Part shown: positions 8,071 through 15,935 of the stretch, piece by piece
How the letters are laid out: each line of letters begins with the position of its first letter
How positions within the stretch are numbered: the first letter of the stretch is position 1
The notes under the pieces: model-generated
The model's input: the letters and a program-made list of their open reading frames with translations, nothing else
Told to the model about the DNA's origin: nothing
The model's database searches: none
Made by a program: the position numbers and the translations under genes
Assembly (NCBI GenBank): GCA_910585015.1
Contig: CAJUCT010000001.1
Span: 98,111-162,110 of the forward strand
Direction: 5' to 3'
DNA from: an uncultured Acetatifactor sp.
Lineage (GTDB): Bacteria > Bacillota > Clostridia > Lachnospirales > Lachnospiraceae
Length of the DNA stretch: 64,000 nucleotides

Positions 8071-10689
8071 ATGGGATGGAAACGAGGGGCGCTGATTTTG
8101 CCGCTGTGTCTGCTGCTGGCGGGATGCGGCGGGCAGCAGGCCGTGACCGGCGCGGGAGAGGAAGATGTTTCGGAAGAGGCCGGGAGGCAGGGACTTTCCC
8201 GGGAATCAGGAGAGACGGGAGGCCGGGAAGATGCCCTGGGGAGTTCCGGACAGGGAGTACAGGAAGACCATCGGGTACAGCTGGCAGGTGACCCGGAAGG
8301 GCTCGGAGGGGACGACGGGGAGGATAACCGGGAGGAGGAAGGAAATATGAATACGGACTATGCAGCTTATTTTGAGGATATGGTGACGGCGGAAGCCTAC
8401 AAGGGCCTGGAGGACGCCAACCCGCTGATGACACAGCGCTTTGGGGCCGATCCCTATGCCATGGAGTATGACGGCAGAGTATATTTTTACATGACGGCGG
8501 ATGCCTTTGAATATCAGGGCGGGGAAGTCATGGAGAACACCTACGGCAGGATCCGTCAGATTAACGTGATTTCCACGGCGGACATGGTGAATTTCACGGA
8601 TCACGGTTCCATAGAGGCGGCGGGCAGCGCAGGGGCGGCAAAATGGGCCAGCAACTCCTGGGCTCCCGCAGCGGCCTGGAAAAATATAGAAGGGCAGGAC
8701 AAATTCTTTCTGTATTTTGCGGACGGGGGCGGCGGCATCGGCGTGTTGACGGCGGACAGTCCCACAGGCCCCTTTACGGATCCTCTGGGCCATGGGCTGG
8801 TAACCCGGCAGACCCCCACCTGCGCGGAGGTGCTGTGGCTCTTTGATCCGGCGGTACTGGTGGATGAGGACGGCAGGGCCTACCTGTATTTTGGCGGAGG
8901 TGTGCCCGAGGGGAAGGAATCCGCCCCCGGAACGGCCAGAGTGGTGGAACTGGGAGAGGATATGATCAGCCTGAAAGGCGATCCCAGACCCATAGATGTG
9001 CCCTACCTGTTTGAGGACTCCGGCATACATAAATACAACGATAAGTATTACTATACCTACTGCACCAACTGGCAGGTGGACGCGGAGGGCACGGCTTCAT
9101 ACGGGTTCCACAATGCGGAGATTGCCAGCCTGGAGAGCCACAGCCCTATGGGGCCCTTCACCTTCAAGGAGGTGATCCTGGAAAATCCCGGCAAGTTAAA
9201 CGGTTTGTACGGCAACAATCACCACTGTGTTTTCAGCTTTCAGAATAACTGGTATATCGCCTATCATGCCCGCACTCTGGAGAAAAATATGGGTGTGGAG
9301 AAGGGCTACCGCTGTACCCACGTGGACGGCTTTACAATGGGGGAGGACGGAACCATCGGCAAAATCCGCATGACCCTGAAGGGCCGGGAGCAGCTGGGGT
9401 ATGTGGATCCCTATCAGGAGGTAAACGCGGCCACCATGGCGGTGCAGGGCGGCCTGGACACGGTGGCAGTGGAGATTTCCCCGGCGTCGGAGGGAGGGGA
9501 TGAGACGGCAGGTGCCTTTGGCCGCATGGCGGTGACAGGTATTGACAGCGGAGATTTTTTCAAGGTACAGGGCGTGGACTTTGGAGAGAACAGCCCTAAG
9601 ACTCTGCTGATATCCGCCTGCAATACCGCGGGTAAGGAGGGACTGATTCAAGTGCGGATAGACAGTCTCCAGGGGCAGGTGCTGGGCTATATGCCATTGG
9701 GGACCCTGCGGGAGGAGACAGTCCCAGACAATATGGACGGGGAAGGGTTTGTCACCTATGAGGCGGAACTGGACAGCGAAGTGACCGGCATTCATGACCT
9801 GTATTTCTTATTTTACAGCGGTCAGGGCAGCCAGGGCGGCTACCAGATAGGCGGCTGGCAGTTTGTGGGAGAAGAGGAAAAACTGCAGGCCCGGTGCCCA
9901 GAGGAAACGGCAAAGAGCGTGGCGGGAAGAGAGTATGGAAGCGTAGAGCATATCACGTACCACTCGGAGACCACGGGACTGGATCGGGGAGCCAATGTAC
10001 TGCTGCCTGCGGGCTATGACCCGAAAAAGCAGTATGGGGCGCTGTATTTCCAGCACGGTATCTTTGGGGATGAAAACTCCCTGATAGGAGACGCAAACAA
10101 TGCCATCCCGGAGATTCTGGGCAATCTGGCCGCGGAGGGCCGCGCCAGGGAGGTGATCGTGGTATTTCCGGATATGTACGCCACCTCGGATCCCGAATTA
10201 AAGCCCGGCTTCAGCGACCGGGAAGTGGCGCCCTATGACAACTTTATCAACGAGCTTACCGATGATTTGATTCCCTATATCGAGAGTCATTATTCCGTGG
10301 CGGCGGATCGGGAGAACCGAGGTATCCTGGGCTTTTCCATGGGAGGCAGGGAGACTCTGTACATCGGCATCAACAGGCCGGATCTGTTTGGCTATATCGG
10401 AGCCATCTCTCCCGCGCCGGGACTGACCCCGGCAAAGGACTGGGCCATGACTCACCCGGGCCAGATGCAGGAAGAGGAGCTGCGCTTTGCGGAGGGAGCA
10501 GAGCAGCCAAAACTCCTGATGATCTGCTGCGGCACACAGGACGGCGTGGTGGGAAAGTACCCGGAGGGCTATCATCAGATACTGGATCAAAACAGGGTGG
10601 ATCATCTGTGGTACGAGGTGCCGGGGGCGGACCACGACAGTCAGGCCATCCGCAGCGGGCTGTATAACTTTATGATCAGGTGGAAATAG
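8071..10689 (+). CDS. Lipoprotein fusion: GH43, CBM6-like, CE1 feruloyl-esterase-type
   Basis: An 872-residue surface lipoprotein. The signal peptide ends at the lipobox LLAGC (Cys19), and an acidic, low-complexity linker follows (to about residue 95). The GH43 propeller (about 100-440) has Asp127, Asp259 and Glu315 at the catalytic positions. A CBM6-like beta-sandwich (about 445-610) follows. The C-terminal 260 residues are an esterase D/CE1 alpha/beta hydrolase with GFSMGG (Ser756), HGIFGDEN forming the oxyanion region, and GADHDS supplying the His. The ATG at 8071 is used because GGAGGGGGA lies at 8056-8064 and the signal peptide begins there. It would remove arabinose or xylose and the ester (feruloyl or acetyl) at the cell surface. 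Confidence 0.9.
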   Translation: MGWKRGALILPLCLLLAGCGGQQAVTGAGEEDVSEEAGRQGLSRESGETGGREDALGSSGQGVQEDHRVQLAGDPEGLGGDDGEDNREEEGNMNTDYAAYFEDMVTAEAYKGLEDANPLMTQRFGADPYAMEYDGRVYFYMTADAFEYQGGEVMENTYGRIRQINVISTADMVNFTDHGSIEAAGSAGAAKWASNSWAPAAAWKNIEGQDKFFLYFADGGGGIGVLTADSPTGPFTDPLGHGLVTRQTPTCAEVLWLFDPAVLVDEDGRAYLYFGGGVPEGKESAPGTARVVELGEDMISLKGDPRPIDVPYLFEDSGIHKYNDKYYYTYCTNWQVDAEGTASYGFHNAEIASLESHSPMGPFTFKEVILENPGKLNGLYGNNHHCVFSFQNNWYIAYHARTLEKNMGVEKGYRCTHVDGFTMGEDGTIGKIRMTLKGREQLGYVDPYQEVNAATMAVQGGLDTVAVEISPASEGGDETAGAFGRMAVTGIDSGDFFKVQGVDFGENSPKTLLISACNTAGKEGLIQVRIDSLQGQVLGYMPLGTLREETVPDNMDGEGFVTYEAELDSEVTGIHDLYFLFYSGQGSQGGYQIGGWQFVGEEEKLQARCPEETAKSVAGREYGSVEHITYHSETTGLDRGANVLLPAGYDPKKQYGALYFQHGIFGDENSLIGDANNAIPEILGNLAAEGRAREVIVVFPDMYATSDPELKPGFSDREVAPYDNFINELTDDLIPYIESHYSVAADRENRGILGFSMGGRETLYIGINRPDLFGYIGAISPAPGLTPAKDWAMTHPGQMQEEELRFAEGAEQPKLLMICCGTQDGVVGKYPEGYHQILDQNRVDHLWYEVPGADHDSQAIRSGLYNFMIRWK

Positions 10690-10712
10690 AGAGGTTGGGG
10701 AAAAATATACGG

Positions 10713-10818
10713 AACTTATACTACATAACGCCAGAATTTACCGTATTGCATTGGTTAAACGTATATGCTTAAGTTATGTAGTCAGGTTACTCGGCAAGTT
10801 TAACTGTTAAGCAGTATA
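10713..10818 (+). repeat. Copy A of a 106-bp inverted repeat (partner at 23441-23547)
   Basis: The segment is about 93% identical to the reverse complement of 23441-23547, with about six mismatches and one single-base gap. It contains the arm CTACATAACGCCAG at 10721-10734; the matching internal arm is degenerate here (ATGCTTAAGTTATGTAG region at 10765-10781). It fills nearly all of the gap between two enzyme genes and forms most of the leader of the gene at 10833. It looks like a small non-autonomous palindromic element. Confidence 0.85.
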
Positions 10819-10832
10819 AATAGAGGTGAGTT

Positions 10833-12821
10833 ATGAGCAGATTATTGTGTTATACCAGAAAACCCATAGACAATGTGCTGTATGATCCCAAATTGGCATA
10901 CAGCATGCATCTGGCATTGCAGGAGGGGGAACTATTCAGACCATTGAATCATAACAGCGGCGTACTGTTTGCCCTGGCGACGGAGAATGAGGATGGCTCC
11001 CTCAATCCCATGAGCCTCAGGAATCCATGGGTTTTTCCATTGAAAGACGGCGGCTACGGAGTGGCGGCGGTGCGCGTCTGCGGTGACGGAGAGGATGACT
11101 GTACCAGTCGGGGAAGCATTCTGCTGTGGACTACTCAGGATCTGGTGGTCTATCGGGAACTGGGCCTTATGAAGCTGGGAGAGCAATATGTGGAGTGGGT
11201 GAGGGCGGCGTATGACGGAAAGCGCAACTGCTATCTGCTGTGCTGGAGGGAGCGGTCCGGCTGCTGCTATCAGGCGCTGTATCCTTTGACTATGATGCAG
11301 GAGCGAATCCTGGGAGACGGCCCGGCAGCAGGCGGTTGTGAACCTTTGCTGACCTGTATTGTAGATGCTGAAAACGGAGAGAATATGCTGGGAGAGATTC
11401 CCCGGGAGCCGGAGAGGGATTTTTCGCGGCAGGCGGGCAATATAGAGGGCGTGGTGCCGCACTGTGTGGTGGAAATAAAAGAGCATGAGGCGTGGTATCT
11501 GCAGTGTAAGCTGCTGCCCCCGGTAAACGTTTGTGTAGAAACGCCCCAGGAAATAAAAATCCATCTGGACGAATTGGCTAGGGAGGAGAGCAAATCGGCA
11601 GGGGAGCAGAGCAAATCGGCAGGGGAGCAGAACGAATCAGCCGGGCAGGAGAACGAATCAGCCGGGCAGGAGAGGCAGAGGAAGCTGGTATTGCAGGTAC
11701 TGCAGAAATATCAGGCGATTGTGCGATATAATGACGGGACATTCTGCAGAAAGAGGATAGATTGGAATCTGGAAAATACGGACTTGCTTCGGAGGGGAAG
11801 CCAGGTGATTCAGGGAGAGATTTACCGTCCCTGTTTTCCCTTCCCCGTGGCGTATAACCGTGCCGATCCCTGTGTGACCCGTTGGAACGGCAGATACTAT
11901 TTTATCGCCACCAACGACGCGGACGAAAACCATACGCTGTATATCCGGGAAGCGGACACTCTGGAGGGGCTGGCACAGGCCCGGGAGGTACTGCTGTTGG
12001 ACTGCGGCACCTACGAGGGTATAGGAGGTTTGCTGTGGGCGCCGGAATTTCATGAGATCGAGGGAAGACTGTATATTTTCCATGCAGCCACACCGGGCCC
12101 CTTCTATGAGGAGGAGAGCCATATCATGGCACTGCGGGAGGGCGGTAATCCGGCCAACCGGGAGGACTGGTCCGCCCCAAGAAGGGTTGTGAAAATGGAC
12201 GGAACGGATCTGTGCCAGGCGGGCAAGACCATCTCTTTGGATATGACTTGTTTTTTCTGGGAGGGCGAGTACTACGTGATCTGGTCCCAGCGGCAGTTTT
12301 TACCAAAGGATCTGGGAGCCTGGCTGTATATCGCAAAGCTGGACGCACAGGAACCCTGGCGGCTGGCCTCGGAGCCGGTGGTACTGTCCAAGCCGGACTA
12401 TGGCTGGGCCAACAACCATACTTTTGTGGAGGAAGGCCCCTATGCGCTTCCCGTGGGGGATATGCTGTATGTGACTTTTTCCGCGGCGGCGGTGGACACC
12501 TCCTATGTGGTGAGTTACCTGGTCATAGAGCGGGGAAAGGATCTGCTGCTGCGGGAAAACTGGCGCAAGAACAATTATCCGATTCTGACTTCCCGCAGCG
12601 TGGAGGGAGAGTATGGGACAGGGCACAATGCCTATGTGGAGGATGGGGAGGGCGTTCTGTGGAACACCTATCACGCCCGGCCCGGCGCGGAAGGTGTGCG
12701 CAGCAGCGGCATCCGCAGAGTACATTTTGACATTGACGGGGCTCCCGTGCTGGATATGACGGAGGAGATGGATCTGCGGGAGACATATCGCCAGGTGAAA
12801 ACCAAACTGGTGATCAGCTAG
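10833..12821 (+). CDS. GH43-type protein with N-terminal propeller domain and repeat linker
   Basis: A 662-residue cytoplasmic protein. The N-terminal 240 residues contain propeller-type repeats (LRNPWVFPLKDGGYG, SILLWTTQDL). A linker near residues 248-285 is built of four copies of a seven-residue unit (SKSAGEQ or NESAGQE). The C-terminal part is a GH43 catalytic domain with Asp345 (RADPCVTRWNG), Asp470 (ISLDMTCFF) and Glu534 (VEEGPYALP). AGAGGTGAG precedes the ATG. It is a longer paralogue of the protein encoded at 4478. It is probably an arabinofuranosidase or xylosidase acting on imported oligosaccharides, inferred from family and context. Confidence 0.82.
   Translation: MSRLLCYTRKPIDNVLYDPKLAYSMHLALQEGELFRPLNHNSGVLFALATENEDGSLNPMSLRNPWVFPLKDGGYGVAAVRVCGDGEDDCTSRGSILLWTTQDLVVYRELGLMKLGEQYVEWVRAAYDGKRNCYLLCWRERSGCCYQALYPLTMMQERILGDGPAAGGCEPLLTCIVDAENGENMLGEIPREPERDFSRQAGNIEGVVPHCVVEIKEHEAWYLQCKLLPPVNVCVETPQEIKIHLDELAREESKSAGEQSKSAGEQNESAGQENESAGQERQRKLVLQVLQKYQAIVRYNDGTFCRKRIDWNLENTDLLRRGSQVIQGEIYRPCFPFPVAYNRADPCVTRWNGRYYFIATNDADENHTLYIREADTLEGLAQAREVLLLDCGTYEGIGGLLWAPEFHEIEGRLYIFHAATPGPFYEEESHIMALREGGNPANREDWSAPRRVVKMDGTDLCQAGKTISLDMTCFFWEGEYYVIWSQRQFLPKDLGAWLYIAKLDAQEPWRLASEPVVLSKPDYGWANNHTFVEEGPYALPVGDMLYVTFSAAAVDTSYVVSYLVIERGKDLLLRENWRKNNYPILTSRSVEGEYGTGHNAYVEDGEGVLWNTYHARPGAEGVRSSGIRRVHFDIDGAPVLDMTEEMDLRETYRQVKTKLVIS
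11588..11671 (+). repeat. Four 21-bp tandem repeats inside the GH43 gene
   Basis: Four successive 21-bp units, two of AGCAAATCGGCAGGGGAGCA type followed by two AACGAATCAGCCGGGCAGGA variants, encode a Ser/Ala/Gly/Glu-rich linker. The unit length keeps the frame, so copy number can change without breaking the gene. Confidence 0.9.
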
Positions 12822-12825
12822 TACT

Positions 12826-13782
12826 TTAATTTTCGTCCGTATGGGGCGGAATGATATTTCCCTCGGAATCCAAAACATCAGACGGCATGTCCGAGCCCGC
12901 CACATTATAGTGCGACAAATTGATAAAAGGGATGGGCGCGGCGCATTTGGGGTAAGAGACGGCATCGGAAGAAATATCCGGTGACGTCTCTTTTCTTTCC
13001 TCCGCCGGGGCGGAGAGAGTATTCAGGGCGCCGCGGCGGAAAGCGCTGGGAGTAAGCCCTGTCTGCTGCCGGAACTGGCGGCAGAAATGTTCCACATTGC
13101 GGTAGCCGCAGGCGTCGGCAATCTCGGCTACGGGTTTTTCCGTGTAGGTCAGCTGCTCTTTGGCCATGCGGATCCGACTGGCAATTACGTCATCCATGCA
13201 GGAGATGCCGAACATTTTTTTGTACAGGATCTGCAGGTAACCGGCGCTGAGATGAAGCTCATCGGCCATAGAACGGATATTCCAAGACAGGTGGGGACTG
13301 TTGTAGATTTTCTTGTGGAGTTGGAGCAGTCTGGCGGCATGGGCGGAGGTCTCCCGGCGGGCGGTATCCTGCCGCAGCCGCAGAAACAGTGCCTGCAACA
13401 GATTGGATATGATCAGGTCGCTGTCAGCCGAGGATAGCGAAGCTTCCCAAGTCAGGAGCTTAATCAAATTGTGACAGTATGCCGCGTCGGACACGGGAAA
13501 GGGTATCCCTGTCAGCGGGAACTGTGTCACAAGGGGATCGTCCGAGGAAAAACGCAGCCAATCATTTTGGTAGGTTTCCCGGCAGGCTCGGTAGCAGATG
13601 GCCTGCCCCGGCGCATAGAGTATGGCCGTCTCGGCGGGATATTCCATCCATTGCCCGTCCAGCAGAAACTGCACCGGAGTGGACACCAGCAGCAGAGTAT
13701 ACTGCCCGGGCGCAGTGGTGGTCTCAAAGTAAAAATCGGATGGATGTATGGCGCTGTAGCCGATAAAATGGATGGTGTTCAT
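12826..13782 (-). CDS. AraC family transcriptional regulator
   Basis: A 318-residue regulator with an N-terminal cupin-like sensing domain (about 1-150) and a C-terminal pair of helix-turn-helix motifs (about 180-280), including MADELHLSAGYLQILYKKMFG and the signature IADACGYRNVEHFCRQFRQQTGLTPSAFR. The start at 13782 is preferred over an upstream ATG at 13866 because GGGAGG sits just before it. The gene converges on the upstream GH43 operon, leaving four bases between the stop codons. Such regulators usually respond to sugars and activate nearby catabolic promoters; xylan-derived sugars are the probable effectors. A C-terminal tail of about 45 residues follows the DNA-binding domain. Confidence 0.92.
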   Translation of the reverse strand: MNTIHFIGYSAIHPSDFYFETTTAPGQYTLLLVSTPVQFLLDGQWMEYPAETAILYAPGQAICYRACRETYQNDWLRFSSDDPLVTQFPLTGIPFPVSDAAYCHNLIKLLTWEASLSSADSDLIISNLLQALFLRLRQDTARRETSAHAARLLQLHKKIYNSPHLSWNIRSMADELHLSAGYLQILYKKMFGISCMDDVIASRIRMAKEQLTYTEKPVAEIADACGYRNVEHFCRQFRQQTGLTPSAFRRGALNTLSAPAEERKETSPDISSDAVSYPKCAAPIPFINLSHYNVAGSDMPSDVLDSEGNIIPPHTDEN

Positions 13783-13857
13783 GGACTGCCTCCCGGGGAT
13801 GGACCTCTTCTTATCAGTATAGCGCAGAGGAAGTTGCGGGTCAATAAAAGATGGGAA

Positions 13858-13871
13858 TGTAAGCACTTACA
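13858..13871. promoter_or_regulatory. cre-like operator 1
   Basis: TGTAAGCACTTACA is a near-perfect palindrome that matches the CcpA cre consensus TGWNANCGNTNWCA at all but one fixed position. It lies upstream of the -35 box of the hydrogenase promoter and between divergent genes, so it could act on either. CcpA or another LacI-family protein is inferred. Confidence 0.55.
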
Positions 13872-13911
13872 CTTTTGGAAATAGATAAAAATTTAACTTA
13901 TGCAAAAACTA

Positions 13912-13940
13912 TTGATGGTTTTCAATAAATATTGTAGAAT
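13912..13940 (+). promoter_or_regulatory. Sigma-A type promoter of the hydrogenase operon
   Basis: TTGATG (13912-13917) and TAGAAT (13935-13940) are separated by 17 bases in an AT-rich stretch. Transcription would start near 13947, giving a leader of about 140 bases that carries the second cre-like site. Confidence 0.65.
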
Positions 13941-13976
13941 TAGGAAAGACAAGTTTGTGTGAAAAGCACAATATGA

Positions 13977-13990
13977 TGTAAATGCTTACA
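13977..13990. promoter_or_regulatory. cre-like operator 2
   Basis: TGTAAATGCTTACA matches the cre consensus except at one fixed position. It lies about 30 bases downstream of the predicted start of transcription, where CcpA would block elongation. With the site at 13858 it brackets the promoter, with centres 119 bases apart. Confidence 0.55.
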
Positions 13991-14084
13991 CGATTATTTA
14001 CATAAGCATATACCGCTGTATTGAGAATTTCTACAGGAAAAGCGCAATTGCCCAAGCATTAATTAAAGAAAAGAGGAGAAAAGA

Positions 14085-15935
14085 ATGAGCCGACTGAAAA
14101 TTGCAACACCTAATACGGCACAGCTGACGGTAGAGCGTCTGTACAAAGATCTGGAACGACGCATCATCGCCAGTCCTCCCGGACTTTGTCCGGTGGATCT
14201 GCAGCTGTCTTTTTTAAAGCTGTGTCACGCACAGACCTGCGGCAAGTGTACGCCCTGCCGTGTGGGATTGGGACAACTCCAGAATCTGCTGGAGAATGTG
14301 CTGGAAGGAAAAGCCAATTTAAAGACGCTGGATCTGATCCGTGAGACCGCCGGGAATATCATGGATTCCGCTGACTGTGCCATTGGTTATGAAGCGGCGC
14401 ACATGGTTCTGACCGGTATGGACGGTTTTATGAAGGATTACAGGCATCACATTGAGCATGGAAAGTGTTCCTGCCATATTACGCAGCCTGTGCCCTGTGT
14501 GGCTCTGTGTCCCGCAGGTGTGGATATTCCCGGTTACATAGCTTTGGTGAAGGAGAAGAGGTATGCGGATGCGGTGAAGCTGATCCGCAAGGATAATCCT
14601 TTTCCTACGGCGTGCGCTCTGATCTGTGAGCATCCCTGCGAGGCAAGGTGCCGCCGCAATATGATCGACAGTTCCATCAATATCAGAGGTCTGAAGCGTA
14701 TGGCGGTGGACAATGCCAGAGCCAACACGGTTCCGGTGCCTGAGAAAGCGCAGGGCACAGGCAAGAGGATCGCTATCGTGGGCGGAGGCCCCGGTGGTCT
14801 TTCCGCGGCCTATTATCTGGAACTTATGGGACATCATGCGGTAGTTTTTGAGGAGAAGAGTAAGCTGGGCGGTATGCTCCGTTACGGTATTCCAAGCTAT
14901 CGTTTCCCCAGAGAGCGTCTCCAGGAGGATATCGATGCCATTCTTTCCACCGGCGTGGAGGTCAGGCTCAATACCAGGATTGGCAATGAAGAAGGGGAAA
15001 TTCCTTTTGAAAAGCTGAGAGAAGAGTTTGATGCCGTACATGTGGCAATCGGAGCGCATACAGACAAGAAGATTGGCATTGAGGGAGAGGATTCCAAGGG
15101 CGTTATGTCCGCAGTGGAAATGCTCCGCAGTATCGGTGATGAGAATATGCCGGATTTTAAGGATAAGACAGTGGTTGTGGTAGGGGGCGGCAACGTGGCA
15201 ATGGACTGTACCCGTTCCGCTATCCGCCTGGGCGCCAAGAAGGTGGGGATTGCCTACAGGAGGCGACAGGACGATATGACCGCCCTTCCCGAGGAAGTGG
15301 AAGGCGCTGTCGCGGAGGGCGCGGAACTTTACGCATTGAAAGCGCCTCATAAGATCGAGGCAGATGAGAATGGTAACGTAGCGGCGCTCTGGGTGGAGCC
15401 TCAGATCATCGGACCTATTGACGCATGGGGCAGAGCCCGTCCCATTCAGGCGGATGTGCCCTTGCTGAGAATCCCCTGCGATATTGTAGTGGTGGCCATC
15501 GGTCAGGGTATTGAGACGCGCCATTTCCAGGAGGCGGGGCTTTCCGTGAAGAGAGGAACCTTTTCCGCCATGAGTGACAGCGAGATAAAGGATGTGCCCG
15601 GTGTATTTGCCGGCGGAGACTGTGTGACCGGACCGGCAACCGTTATCCGGGCTATTGCGTCCGGCAAGGTGGCTGCCGCGAACATTGACGAATATCTGGG
15701 GTATCATCATGTGGTTCCCTGTGATGTGGAGATTCCGCCTGTAAGCTATGAGGACAAGGAGCCCTGCGGCAGGATTCAGCTTTCAGAGAAGGAGGCGGGA
15801 GACAGAAAGAAGAACTTTGATGCCTTTGAGTGCGGCATGACGGAGCAGGAGGCTTGTCAGGAGGCGGGACGCTGTCTGCGCTGTGACAAATATGGTTATG
15901 GAAGTCTGAAAGGAGGACGTGCGGCAATATGGTAA
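14085..15935 (+). CDS. NuoF-C/GltD-like FAD- and NAD(P)-binding Fe-S oxidoreductase
   Basis: A 616-residue flavoprotein joining two known modules. Residues 1-130 carry a NuoF-type 4Fe-4S site, CGKCTPC (Cys52, Cys55, Cys58) with Cys98. The rest resembles the small subunit of glutamate synthase: an N-terminal Fe-S domain (CVALCPAGVDIPGY, CEHPCEARCRR), an FAD site (GGGPGGLSAAYY), a second nucleotide site (GGGNVAMDCTRS) and a closing GGDCVTGPATV motif. It overlaps the hydrogenase gene by seven bases, so the two proteins are surely made together. It probably passes electrons between NAD(P)H and the hydrogenase. In hydrogenase classification this pairing fits group A2, whose physiology is poorly known. 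Confidence 0.88.
   Translation: MSRLKIATPNTAQLTVERLYKDLERRIIASPPGLCPVDLQLSFLKLCHAQTCGKCTPCRVGLGQLQNLLENVLEGKANLKTLDLIRETAGNIMDSADCAIGYEAAHMVLTGMDGFMKDYRHHIEHGKCSCHITQPVPCVALCPAGVDIPGYIALVKEKRYADAVKLIRKDNPFPTACALICEHPCEARCRRNMIDSSINIRGLKRMAVDNARANTVPVPEKAQGTGKRIAIVGGGPGGLSAAYYLELMGHHAVVFEEKSKLGGMLRYGIPSYRFPRERLQEDIDAILSTGVEVRLNTRIGNEEGEIPFEKLREEFDAVHVAIGAHTDKKIGIEGEDSKGVMSAVEMLRSIGDENMPDFKDKTVVVVGGGNVAMDCTRSAIRLGAKKVGIAYRRRQDDMTALPEEVEGAVAEGAELYALKAPHKIEADENGNVAALWVEPQIIGPIDAWGRARPIQADVPLLRIPCDIVVVAIGQGIETRHFQEAGLSVKRGTFSAMSDSEIKDVPGVFAGGDCVTGPATVIRAIASGKVAAANIDEYLGYHHVVPCDVEIPPVSYEDKEPCGRIQLSEKEAGDRKKNFDAFECGMTEQEACQEAGRCLRCDKYGYGSLKGGRAAIW

Noticed and set aside
13783..13866. Upstream start of the AraC gene at 13866
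   Set aside because: It adds 28 residues without family similarity, while the ATG at 13782 has a strong ribosome binding site.
13955..13971. TTGTG-N7-CACAA as a Rex operator upstream of the hydrogenase genes
   Set aside because: The known Rex site has eight bases between these half-sites; here there are seven, and the inner AA/TT are not kept.
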